DNA from: Anaerolineaceae bacterium UBA4781
GTDB lineage: Bacteria; Chloroflexota; Anaerolineae; Anaerolineales; Anaerolineaceae
NCBI GenBank assembly: GCA_002403105.1
Contig: DHHD01000066.1
Span: 1-22,247, forward strand
Direction: 5' to 3'
Length of the DNA stretch: 22,247 bases
Shown: one piece after another, positions 7,292-14,309 of the stretch
How positions within the stretch are numbered: position 1 is the stretch's first letter
Layout of the letters: the number at the start of each line of letters is the position of its first letter
Program-made: the position numbers and the translations under genes
The notes under the pieces: model-generated
Seen by the model: the letters and a program-made list of their open reading frames with translations, nothing else
What the model was told of the DNA's origin: nothing
Database searches by the model: none

Positions 7292-8584
7292 ATGAAAAAA
7301 GCTGCCATCATCGGTGCAGGGATTGGGGGATTAGCTGCTGCGCATGAATTAGAAAAGCAAGGTTACGAAGTAACCATTTATGAAAAAGGCAAAAATGCTG
7401 GGGGGTTGGCGGGGGGATTCTACCACGAGAACTGGGATTGGTCGGTGGAGTTTTTTTATCACCACTGGTTTCAAAGTGATAAAGCAATACTAAATCTCAT
7501 GAAAGAATTAGGATTGCGAGATAAAGTCCGTTTCTTTCGCCCCAAGACTGTCATGTACCACCAGGGGGGTTTTTCCCCTCTTGATTCCGCAGGAGCAGTA
7601 CTTACTTTCCCGGGTTTTTCTTTTTTTGAAAAAATGCGCTTTGGTTTTGTTACGGTTTACATTCGCTATCTGGCAAATTGGCATACTCTTGAAAATTGCA
7701 CTGCCCATGCCTGGTTATTGAAATATTATGGGGAAAAGATCTATAGGATCAATTTTGAACCCATGCTTCATGGAAAATTTGGCGAGTATTATCAGCAAGT
7801 CCCCATGTCCTGGTTCTGGGCACGCTTTAAGGCACGCTCCAGTATGCTGGGGACCTATGTGGGCGGTTTTCAGGCATTCTTTGATGATTTTGTGAAAAAA
7901 TTAATTGAAAAAGATGTCTCCATTCAATTTAACAGTTCTGTCGAAAAAATCGCGCAATACGCCGGGAATAAAGTCACTGTTCAGGTAAATAACCAGGAAA
8001 TCTTGTATGATAAAGTTCTCGTCACCACCTCGCCAGTTTCTTTCGCTGCGCTCACTCCTGACTTACCCAAAGAATATAAGCAAAAAATATTTCAATCTAA
8101 AAGCATTGGTGCAATTGTTTTGCTGCTATCCATCACTCATCCGCTCTCGAAAGAAAAGTATTATTGGTATAACCTGCCCAAATCAAAGGAATTCCCATTC
8201 CTATCTCTCGTAGAGCATACCAATTTTCTTTCCCCGGACAATTTTGGAGGAAACCATCTTTTATACTGTGGCGATTATCTCCCACCCGATCATGAATATT
8301 TCAACTTGAGTAAAGAAGAATTGATCGATCGCTTTACCCCAAGCTTGCAAAAAATTAACAGGGACTTCAAAAAAGATTGGATCAAGGAAAGCTGGCTATT
8401 CAAACAATCCTATGCACAACCAATTCCATTCTTAAATCATTCAAAAAATATTCTGGGTATAAAAACACCCCTAAAGAACGTGTTTCTAATCACGATGAGT
8501 CAGGTCTACCCATGGGATCGTGGAACGAATTATGCTGTAGAGCTGGTGGAAAAATCCCTGGATGAAATTTTGACTGAAGATTGA
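7292..8584 (+). CDS. FAD-dependent oxidoreductase of the amine oxidase/protoporphyrinogen oxidase-like superfamily
   Basis: The 430-residue protein starts with a dinucleotide-binding fold: GAGIGG at residues 8-13 and an acidic residue closing the second strand (TIYEKGKNAGGLAGGF). The GG-rich segment after it is typical of flavin amine oxidases, phytoene desaturases and protoporphyrinogen oxidases. The C-terminus carries the second FAD-contacting segment with VYPWDRGTNYAVE. The substrate is not clear from sequence. Relatives often sit in polysaccharide or lipid gene clusters, and the pairing with a YbhN-type flippase points to a lipid or lipid-linked sugar. It does not look like a haem-synthesis enzyme by context. 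GAGGA lies about four bases before the ATG. No terminator is obvious after the stop. Confidence 0.85.
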   Translation: MKKAAIIGAGIGGLAAAHELEKQGYEVTIYEKGKNAGGLAGGFYHENWDWSVEFFYHHWFQSDKAILNLMKELGLRDKVRFFRPKTVMYHQGGFSPLDSAGAVLTFPGFSFFEKMRFGFVTVYIRYLANWHTLENCTAHAWLLKYYGEKIYRINFEPMLHGKFGEYYQQVPMSWFWARFKARSSMLGTYVGGFQAFFDDFVKKLIEKDVSIQFNSSVEKIAQYAGNKVTVQVNNQEILYDKVLVTTSPVSFAALTPDLPKEYKQKIFQSKSIGAIVLLLSITHPLSKEKYYWYNLPKSKEFPFLSLVEHTNFLSPDNFGGNHLLYCGDYLPPDHEYFNLSKEELIDRFTPSLQKINRDFKKDWIKESWLFKQSYAQPIPFLNHSKNILGIKTPLKNVFLITMSQVYPWDRGTNYAVELVEKSLDEILTED

Positions 8585-8810
8585 TTAGGATTTGCCCGAT
8601 TTCCAGGGAAAATTGAAATTGTCTGTGCTTTTTTATGCTCAAGGTTTTTTAAGATTTGTGTATTTGCCAAATGGTTACCTTTTTTCTCCAGTTTCCATTC
8701 ACCTTACAGATTGGGGTTAATTTTAAGGCGAAAGTACTAGTGGCGGGGAACGTGCGTTCTACCAAAAAAGTTGTCTGTACCTTTATTTCTTTCGTTTTTT
8801 AAGATTCCAA

Positions 8811-8843
8811 AATCTTAAGGTTTCTATTTTTTTAATCTTAAGG
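8811..8843. repeat. Direct repeat AATCTTAAGG upstream of the dnaA promoter
   Basis: Two identical ten-base copies (8811-8820 and 8834-8843) start 23 bases apart, about two helical turns. The core CTTAAG is itself palindromic. The first copy is also the right arm of a hairpin with AAGATT at 8801. The second lies 13 bases before the -35 box. The placement suits a regulator-binding site, but it could be chance in AT-rich sequence. Confidence 0.4.
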
Positions 8844-8856
8844 ACACTTTTTTTAC

Positions 8857-8885
8857 TTGAACATCTCAAGGCATTTTGCTAGAAT
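8857..8885 (+). promoter_or_regulatory. Sigma70-type promoter of dnaA
   Basis: TTGAAC (8857-8862), a 17-base spacer and TAGAAT (8880-8885). Transcription would start near 8892, giving a leader of about 86 bases. Confidence 0.65.
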
Positions 8886-8977
8886 AATCCTTACCTAATT
8901 GAGGAATCTCAGCTTCTAAATCAGAAGCATCTCCCAGAACTAATCATCCTTAATGTGGCTTTTAAGGGGTTAGTTTA

Positions 8978-10357
8978 ATGTACGAAAATTCAAGAAGAGG
9001 AGCACTGAAAGAAATGGAAGCATATCAGGCATGGCAAGCTACACTCGGACAACTGCAGATGAATATGTCAAAAGCCACGTTCGATACATGGGTGCGTGAT
9101 GCAAAATTTCAATCGCACAATGAGGAAATTTTTACCATCAGCGTACAAAATGCTTATGTCCGTGATTGGCTTGAGAATCGCCTGACAGGAACGGTCACAA
9201 AATTATTAAGCAGTATCATGAACGCACCACAAAAAGTGATCTTCTGCATTCAAAACTCTACCGAGTCGCTTCCAGCCAGTGAAACTGTTCAAAGTGCTCC
9301 CACCCCTCCCGTAATTTCCAGAAATACTAACAACCTTTTACTCAATGCACGTTATCGTTTCGATAATTTTGTGGTTGGTCCGAATAACCGCATGGCACAT
9401 GCCGCCAGCCTGGCTGTCGCTGAAAATCCATCAAACGCCTATAATCCACTTTTTCTGTATGGTGGCGTGGGTTTAGGAAAAACCCACCTGTTGCAAGCCA
9501 TCGGGAATCACATCCGCGAAAAAGGTCAAAACGTTCTCTATGTCTCATCTGAAGAGTTTACAAATGATCTGATCAACGCAATCCGAGTTCACAACACAGA
9601 AGAGTTCCGAAAGAAATACCGTTTCATGGATGTTCTGTTGATTGATGATGTTCAATTTATTGCCGGGAAAGAATCAACCCAGGAAGAGTTTTTCCACACT
9701 TTCAATACACTGCATTCGCAAAATAAACAGATCGTCCTTTCCTCCGACCGCCCCCCCAAGGCAATGACAACTTTGGAAGAAAGGTTACGCTCCCGTTTTG
9801 AATGGGGTCTCACTGTTGATGTGCAACCACCGGAGCTTGAAACTCGCATCGCTATATTGCGTGCCAAAGCCGAAAGCGCGAACAGGGTTGTGGCTCATGA
9901 AATACTTGAATACATCGCGCAGAAAATCCAATGGAATATTCGCGAACTGGAAGGGGCATTAACCAAAGTTTTGGCGTATTCAGAGTTAAGCGGAAGGCCA
10001 TTAACGCTTGATTTGACCGCGTCCGCCTTACTGGATTTCTTTCCGGATGAAAATCCAGTTGCGCCTGACCGTATCATTCACATGGTTGCAAATTCTTTTA
10101 ATATTTCTGAAGATGACCTTTTAGGCAGAACTCGTACTCGCGAGGTAGCTCTACCGCGTCAGGTAGCAATGTATCTGATGCGTGAAGAATCAGATGCTTC
10201 CCTTCCTCAAATTGGCAGCAGCTTGGGTGGTCGGGACCATACAACAGTAATGTATGCTTGCGATAAGATCGCAGATATGATAGAAAGAGATGATCGTTTT
10301 AGACGCCAGGTCTTTCAAATTCGTGACAAGCTGCATGCTGAACAAGCAATTCTTTAA
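8978..10357 (+). CDS. dnaA: Chromosomal replication initiator protein DnaA
   Basis: DnaA binds DnaA boxes at the origin, opens the duplex with ATP and recruits the helicase. All domains are present. Domain I covers roughly residues 13-95 (WQATLGQLQMNMSKATFDTWV) and a variable linker follows. The AAA+ domain begins near residue 115, with Walker A GGVGLGKT (Lys168) and Walker B VLLIDDVQF near 219-227. Domain IV ends with the signature LPRQVAMYLMRE and GGRDHTTVMYACDKI. At 459 residues the length is normal. AAGGGG lies eight bases before the ATG at 8978. An in-frame ATG at 9014 (MEAYQAWQ) would give the more typical DnaA start and has GAGGAG 11 bases before it, so the first 12 residues are uncertain. 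Neither dnaN nor recF follows; rnj does. Confidence 0.97.
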   Translation: MYENSRRGALKEMEAYQAWQATLGQLQMNMSKATFDTWVRDAKFQSHNEEIFTISVQNAYVRDWLENRLTGTVTKLLSSIMNAPQKVIFCIQNSTESLPASETVQSAPTPPVISRNTNNLLLNARYRFDNFVVGPNNRMAHAASLAVAENPSNAYNPLFLYGGVGLGKTHLLQAIGNHIREKGQNVLYVSSEEFTNDLINAIRVHNTEEFRKKYRFMDVLLIDDVQFIAGKESTQEEFFHTFNTLHSQNKQIVLSSDRPPKAMTTLEERLRSRFEWGLTVDVQPPELETRIAILRAKAESANRVVAHEILEYIAQKIQWNIRELEGALTKVLAYSELSGRPLTLDLTASALLDFFPDENPVAPDRIIHMVANSFNISEDDLLGRTRTREVALPRQVAMYLMREESDASLPQIGSSLGGRDHTTVMYACDKIADMIERDDRFRRQVFQIRDKLHAEQAIL

Positions 10358-10400
10358 AAAAGAGTACAATATCTTTTGAAAAGCATGATAAAATGTTCAT

Positions 10401-10422
10401 CCGGTAATTTGTGGATTACTGG
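10401..10422 (+). repeat. Hairpin with a DnaA-box-like sequence after dnaA
   Basis: An eight-base stem (CCGGTAAT with ATTACTGG, one G-T pair) closes the loop TTGTGG. Overlapping loop and right arm, TGTGGATTA (10410-10418) matches eight of nine bases of the DnaA box complement TGTGGATAA. There is only one such site and no T-run, so neither origin nor terminator is supported. Confidence 0.3.
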
Positions 10423-10464
10423 GTAATTATCGAAAATTGAAATACACAGCAATTTAGAAAGAAA

Positions 10465-10499
10465 GCCCTGGCCGCCATTTGAACCGGGGCATTTTATTT
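10465..10499 (+). terminator. Probable terminator of dnaA
   Basis: A GC-rich seven-base stem (GCCCTGG with CCGGGGC, one G-T pair) with a 12-base loop is followed by ATTTTATTTA. It lies 107 bases after the dnaA stop. No convincing promoter is visible between it and rnj, so read-through to rnj is likely unless a weak promoter was missed. Confidence 0.6.
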
Positions 10500-10508
10500 A
10501 AAAAATAC

Positions 10509-10530
10509 CTGCCCATGAAAGGCAGTTTTA
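10509..10530 (+). promoter_or_regulatory. Small hairpin with T-run just before the rnj ribosome binding site
   Basis: CTGCC and GGCAG form a five-base stem around a seven-base loop, followed by TTTTA and then AGAGGAA before the rnj ATG. It could be a weak attenuator or protect the 5' end of the mRNA. RNase J and RNase E genes in other bacteria are often controlled through their own leaders, but nothing here proves it. Confidence 0.3.
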
Positions 10531-10543
10531 ATAAGAGGAAAGT

Positions 10544-12187
10544 ATGAAAAATAAATCATTAAAAATTATCCCGATAGGGGGATTAGGAGAAGTTGGCCGT
10601 AACATGATGGTCTACGAATATGATGATGACATCATTATCGTGGATTGTGGTTTGATGTTTCCCAATAACGATATGCTGGGTGTAGATTACATCATCCCTG
10701 ATTTTCAGTATTTGCGTAATAATCGCCAGAAGATTCGTGGCCTAATTTTCACCCATGGTCATGAAGATCATATTGGTGCAGTAAATTATTTTTTGGAAGA
10801 ATTTAAGAATGTTCCAGTTTACGCCACACCCCTTACCATGGGTTTGATCAAGGTTAAACTTGGAAGAGCATCTTTAACACAGAATGTAGCACTGCATACC
10901 GTTCAGGCAGGCAGCCAGATAAAAATTGGAAAATTTAAAATCGATTTTTTCCATGTGTGCCACTCGATTCCTGATTCGGTTGGATTAGGGATAGAAACAC
11001 CGGAGGGGCTAATTGTTCAATCGGGTGATTACAAATTTGATCACACCCCGGTTGATAATTGGCCAACCGATTATGCAAAATTGGTTGAGTTTTCAAAGCG
11101 GGGAGTACTGGCATTGATCGCCGATTCCACCAACTCAACCCGCCCCGGGTGGACTCCTTCGGAGCAAGTTGTTGGAGAAGCACTCGATAAGGTCTTCTCC
11201 CAGGCGAAAGGACGTATCATTGTGGCCAGTTTTGCTTCACTGGTCTCACGTATGCAGCAGGTGGTAAATGCCGCCAAAAATTTTAACCGTAAGATCGCCT
11301 TTGTTGGTACCAGCATGGTTGAAAACGCGAAGATTGCACAAAAATTGGGTTACTTATCCATTGAGGAAGATCAAAAAATTAGCATCGAAGAAGCGTTACA
11401 CCTACCAGATGAAAAGGTAACCATCATGTGTACCGGCTCACAGGGGGAACCCACATCTATTCTAGGGCGCCTTTCGCGCGGTACTCAGCGTCAATTTGAT
11501 ATTAAAGCAGGTGATACGGTTGTGCTTTCTTCAAAGACCATCCCGGGAAATGAAGAAGCGGTTTTCTCTACGATCAATGACCTCTTCCGGCGCGGGGCAA
11601 ATGTGATCTATGAACAAATCGCCCCGGTGCATGTTTCAGGGCACGGCAGCCAGGAAGATATCAAACTCCTGCTTCATCTCACCAAACCCAAGTATTTCAT
11701 TCCTGCTTATGGAGAGCTGCGCCAACTGAAACAAAGCGCAATCCTTGCCATGCAAACCGGTATCCCTGAAAGACACATCGCAGTCGTTGAAGATGGACAG
11801 GTGATCACCGTTCGAAACAACAAGCTCCGCTTGGGTAATCAGGAACCAATTTCCATGGTATTTGTAGATGGAACAGGTGTAGGAGATCTGGGTCCTGATG
11901 AAATGCGCGATCGGGAATTGCTCTCGAAAGATGGTGTTATCCTCGTGCATGTCATCTTGAATAAAAAAGATGGATCTCTCATCACCGATCCAGAGATCAT
12001 CAGTCGCGGATTCACTTCCACAAGAGAAGCAGATGAATTGTTCCCGCAAGCTCGCAGAACAATTCTGGATACTATTAAGCGAAATCCAGCCAATTTGGAA
12101 AAAGAGGTTACCAAAATTCTAAGTGGTTTCATTTATCGCGAAACCCAACGGCGACCAACCATTTTGGTAACTGTTAGCAATATCTAG
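10544..12187 (+). CDS. rnj: Ribonuclease J
   Basis: The 547-residue protein is a metallo-beta-lactamase/beta-CASP nuclease. RNase J has 5'-to-3' exonuclease and endonuclease activity and drives mRNA decay and rRNA maturation in bacteria that lack RNase E. It starts with KIIPIGGLGEVGRNM, characteristic of the family. The HxHxDH zinc motif is HGHEDH at residues 71-76, and the beta-CASP domain carries GTSMVENA and TGSQGEP. A C-terminal domain of about 100 residues follows, normal for the family. Only one copy is in the window. AGAGGAA lies shortly before the ATG. Its TAG stop overlaps the stop of convergent pcm within a shared CTAG, so the two genes end tail to tail without a terminator. Confidence 0.96.
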   Translation: MKNKSLKIIPIGGLGEVGRNMMVYEYDDDIIIVDCGLMFPNNDMLGVDYIIPDFQYLRNNRQKIRGLIFTHGHEDHIGAVNYFLEEFKNVPVYATPLTMGLIKVKLGRASLTQNVALHTVQAGSQIKIGKFKIDFFHVCHSIPDSVGLGIETPEGLIVQSGDYKFDHTPVDNWPTDYAKLVEFSKRGVLALIADSTNSTRPGWTPSEQVVGEALDKVFSQAKGRIIVASFASLVSRMQQVVNAAKNFNRKIAFVGTSMVENAKIAQKLGYLSIEEDQKISIEEALHLPDEKVTIMCTGSQGEPTSILGRLSRGTQRQFDIKAGDTVVLSSKTIPGNEEAVFSTINDLFRRGANVIYEQIAPVHVSGHGSQEDIKLLLHLTKPKYFIPAYGELRQLKQSAILAMQTGIPERHIAVVEDGQVITVRNNKLRLGNQEPISMVFVDGTGVGDLGPDEMRDRELLSKDGVILVHVILNKKDGSLITDPEIISRGFTSTREADELFPQARRTILDTIKRNPANLEKEVTKILSGFIYRETQRRPTILVTVSNI

Positions 12188-12873
12188 TCTTTTTCATTCC
12201 GGTAGCGTTCTCCTGCCCATCCCCATTTTCCTAATAATGGGACGAAGGCCACCGGAATGATTGTTTCCATCTCGAAATCATTTTCAGTTTTTATCCATAA
12301 TTGCAGTTCCTGATGCCAGGAACCACCAACTGGAATTATCAATCTCCCGCCATTTTTTAATTGCAATTGCAAAGGCGGCGGTACAGACGGTGAGCCAGCA
12401 GTAACCAGGATTGCATCATACGGCGCCGCATCCGGCCATCCACCAGTTCCATCTGCAATATGCACAAACACATTATCAAAACCTAATTCAGAGAGCATTT
12501 TCTGGGCCTGTTTTCCTAATGCAGGGATACGTTCAACCGTATCAATTTTCTTGCACAAACGGGATAAGATCGCAGCCTGGTAACCAGAACCCGTTCCAAC
12601 CTCAAGAACGCTATCCTCGGTTTTCAACTGCGCTTTCTCGGTCATCAAGGCTGCAATATATGGCTGCGAAATAGTTTGGCCAAAACCGATGGGGATAGGA
12701 TAATCATCATACGCCTCAGCCTGGTCTTCTTGGGGAACAAAAAGATGGCGAGGGACTTTACGGAAGGCATCCAGAATAGATTGGCTTGTTACTCCACGTT
12801 GCAGTATCTGTATTTCCACCATTCGAAGGCGTGCTTTTACAAAAGCGGCTTCTCGAGCATCCTGCGTTTCCAT
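12184..12873 (-). CDS. pcm: Protein-L-isoaspartate O-methyltransferase
   Basis: The 229-residue enzyme uses S-adenosylmethionine to methylate isoaspartyl residues that arise by ageing of Asp and Asn, starting their repair (EC 2.1.1.77). The SAM-binding motif VLEVGTGSGYQAA lies at about residues 88-100. The upstream substrate segment PIPIGFGQTISQPYI, with the conserved QTISQP, is intact, as are GGWPDAAPYDAI and GGRLIIPVG. Length is usual for the bacterial enzyme, with an N-terminal extension of about 15 residues. No Shine-Dalgarno precedes the ATG. A perfect TATAAT eight bases upstream suggests a leaderless or near-leaderless mRNA. mutY ends 26 bases upstream on the same strand. Confidence 0.94.
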   Translation of the reverse strand: METQDAREAAFVKARLRMVEIQILQRGVTSQSILDAFRKVPRHLFVPQEDQAEAYDDYPIPIGFGQTISQPYIAALMTEKAQLKTEDSVLEVGTGSGYQAAILSRLCKKIDTVERIPALGKQAQKMLSELGFDNVFVHIADGTGGWPDAAPYDAILVTAGSPSVPPPLQLQLKNGGRLIIPVGGSWHQELQLWIKTENDFEMETIIPVAFVPLLGKWGWAGERYRNEKD

Positions 12874-12881
12874 ACATTCAT

Positions 12882-12887
12882 ATTATA
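12882..12887 (-). promoter_or_regulatory. -10 box for a near-leaderless pcm transcript
   Basis: TATAAT on the minus strand ends eight bases before the pcm ATG, placing the transcript start one to three bases from the start codon. The -35 region is weak (TTCCAG at 17-base spacing). The arrangement repeats that of the VanW-like gene at the left of the window. Confidence 0.45.
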
Positions 12888-12899
12888 GAGTTTTTAAAT

Positions 12900-13970
12900 T
12901 CAAGCTGGAATATCATGGACGAGGTCGCGCGAGATCAACCGGTCGACTTTCCCCATCGCAAAACGATCCATTTCTTCACATCTCACCCACAGCAGTTCTT
13001 GTGCCTCGACTGCTTGCGGCATTACTCCATTGAGATTGCAGCGATATGCACGTACTTCAACCCGGAAATGAGTATAAGCATGGCGATAGCTACCGATCAG
13101 GGTTCCGATAGAAATTGTTGTATTTAATTCTTCTCGGATCTCACGCTGCAAAGCGGTCGAATCGTCTTCTCCATCTTCGACTTTTCCACCGGGGAATTCC
13201 CACAAGCCCGGAAGCATTCCACCTTTAGGCCGTTTCGCCAGTAAATAACATTCTGCTTCATCAGATATCGCAGCTGCCACTACCTGATATAGTGGGATTA
13301 CTTTTTTCTTTTTGAGAACAGGGCACATGCTTTGGGTATTTTGTTTATAAGCATCACAGAAAAATGGTAGGGGACAATTTTGGCATTTTGGTTCAAGTGG
13401 TATGCAAATCAACGAGCCCAGATCCATAATAGCCTGGTTGAAATCCCCGGCATCTGCCTTTTCAAGCAAGTTCGTGGCGAATTGTTCTATTCTCTTTTTT
13501 GCCTGATTTGAAGATACCGGCTGATCCAAATCAAGCAATCGAGCAAAGACACGCTTTCCATTCGCGTCTAACGCTGCAACCGGAGTACCAAAGCAAATCG
13601 AAGCAATTGCGTTGGCTGTATATTCACCGATACCGGGCAACTTTTGAAGCATTGCTGGTGAATGTGGAAAAATCGCTTTATGGTTTTCTATCAGGATTTT
13701 TGCCGTGCGGTGCATATTTCGAGCACGGGCGTAATATCCCAGTCCCTCCCACAGGAGAAGCACTTCTTCTTCAGATGCATGTGCCAGATCAATGAGTGTA
13801 GGGAATTTTTGCAGCCATTTCTTGTAATAAGGAATCGCTGTTTCAACTCTGGTTTGCTGCAACATGATCTCGGAAACCCAAACTGGATATGCGTCTTTTC
13901 CCCCGCGCCAAGGCAGGTTTCGCTTATTTTCTTTATACCAGCTTAATAAAACAGTTGAAAGGGTTTGCAT
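12900..13970 (-). CDS. mutY: A/G-specific adenine DNA glycosylase with C-terminal Nudix domain
   Basis: MutY removes adenine paired with 8-oxoguanine. The 356-residue protein has the catalytic Glu34 in EIMLQQT, the helix-hairpin-helix LPGIGEYTANAI near 110-121, catalytic Asp135 in ALDANGKRVFAR, and a [4Fe-4S] cluster motif Cys189-x6-Cys196-x2-Cys199-x5-Cys205. The C-terminal domain (about 225-356) is Nudix-like. Unusually it keeps the full catalytic pattern: Gly262, Glu268, Arg276-Glu277, Glu280-Glu281. In E. coli MutY this domain only recognises 8-oxoguanine and lacks these residues. A second, MutT-like hydrolase activity is therefore possible but unproven. No good ribosome binding site or promoter is evident. 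The 103-residue protein gene lies 27 bases upstream. Confidence 0.95.
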   Translation of the reverse strand: MQTLSTVLLSWYKENKRNLPWRGGKDAYPVWVSEIMLQQTRVETAIPYYKKWLQKFPTLIDLAHASEEEVLLLWEGLGYYARARNMHRTAKILIENHKAIFPHSPAMLQKLPGIGEYTANAIASICFGTPVAALDANGKRVFARLLDLDQPVSSNQAKKRIEQFATNLLEKADAGDFNQAIMDLGSLICIPLEPKCQNCPLPFFCDAYKQNTQSMCPVLKKKKVIPLYQVVAAAISDEAECYLLAKRPKGGMLPGLWEFPGGKVEDGEDDSTALQREIREELNTTISIGTLIGSYRHAYTHFRVEVRAYRCNLNGVMPQAVEAQELLWVRCEEMDRFAMGKVDRLISRDLVHDIPA

Positions 13971-13997
13971 TCTTGTAAATAGGATCCGAAAATTAAC

Positions 13998-14309
13998 CTA
14001 AAACTGAAACCCACCATTTGCGACGGTTAGTTTTTGTTTATAGTTGATCACAAACGCTTTTAATTTTCCGGTAAGAGCAAACCATTCTGCGCCATCCAGT
14101 ATTCCGCGAATCTCTTCGATGGAAGTCATTACAGCGCCAATTAATATTTGCGGTCGATCTCCATAAACTGTCACCCAGGCATCGGTTAATTGAAAACCCA
14201 ACTTTTGCATGCTGGGTAAGAATTCCCGAACTAGAAATTCAAAATATTTCTGTTCGTTTTTCGGAGTAACATCCCATGTGAGAATAATTTTTCCTGGTTC
14301 GGTTTCCAT
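13998..14309 (-). CDS. Conserved-looking hypothetical protein, coupled to the MBL-fold gene
   Basis: I do not recognise this 103-residue protein. It is a small soluble alpha/beta protein without cysteines or membrane segments. An opening strand (GKIILTWDV) leads into a helix (EQKYFEFLVREFLPSMQKLG), then further strands and helices. That order is compatible with a ferredoxin-like dimeric alpha/beta barrel (NIPSNAP or Dabb type), a guess from pattern only. Its ATG overlaps the stop of the MBL-fold gene as TAATG, so translation is very likely coupled and the two proteins may work together. mutY follows 27 bases after its stop. Confidence 0.75.
   Translation of the reverse strand: METEPGKIILTWDVTPKNEQKYFEFLVREFLPSMQKLGFQLTDAWVTVYGDRPQILIGAVMTSIEEIRGILDGAEWFALTGKLKAFVINYKQKLTVANGGFQF

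Larger units (their letters stand above)
8585..8977. other. 393-base AT-rich region before dnaA, no gene
   Basis: No coding sequence is visible. The region is AT-rich with many T-runs. It holds a 13-base direct repeat (GTTTTTTAAGATT at 8644-8656 and 8794-8806), a small hairpin at 8801-8816, and a ten-base direct repeat AATCTTAAGG (8811-8820 and 8834-8843) just ahead of the dnaA promoter. I see no cluster of DnaA boxes (TTATCCACA-like) on either strand, so an origin of replication cannot be claimed here. Confidence 0.6.

Noticed and set aside
7292..8584. Protoporphyrinogen oxidase (hemY/hemG) assignment
   Set aside because: The FAD fold matches the superfamily, but no haem gene is nearby and the substrate-side sequence is not recognisable, so a general name is safer.
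8585..8977. Origin of replication (oriC) next to dnaA
   Set aside because: AT-rich and repeat-containing, but I found no cluster of TTATCCACA-like boxes on either strand. One 8-of-9 match after dnaA (10410-10418) is not enough.
11636..12049. 137-codon minus-strand frame inside rnj
   Set aside because: It is antisense to intact RNase J and has no ribosome site or domain.
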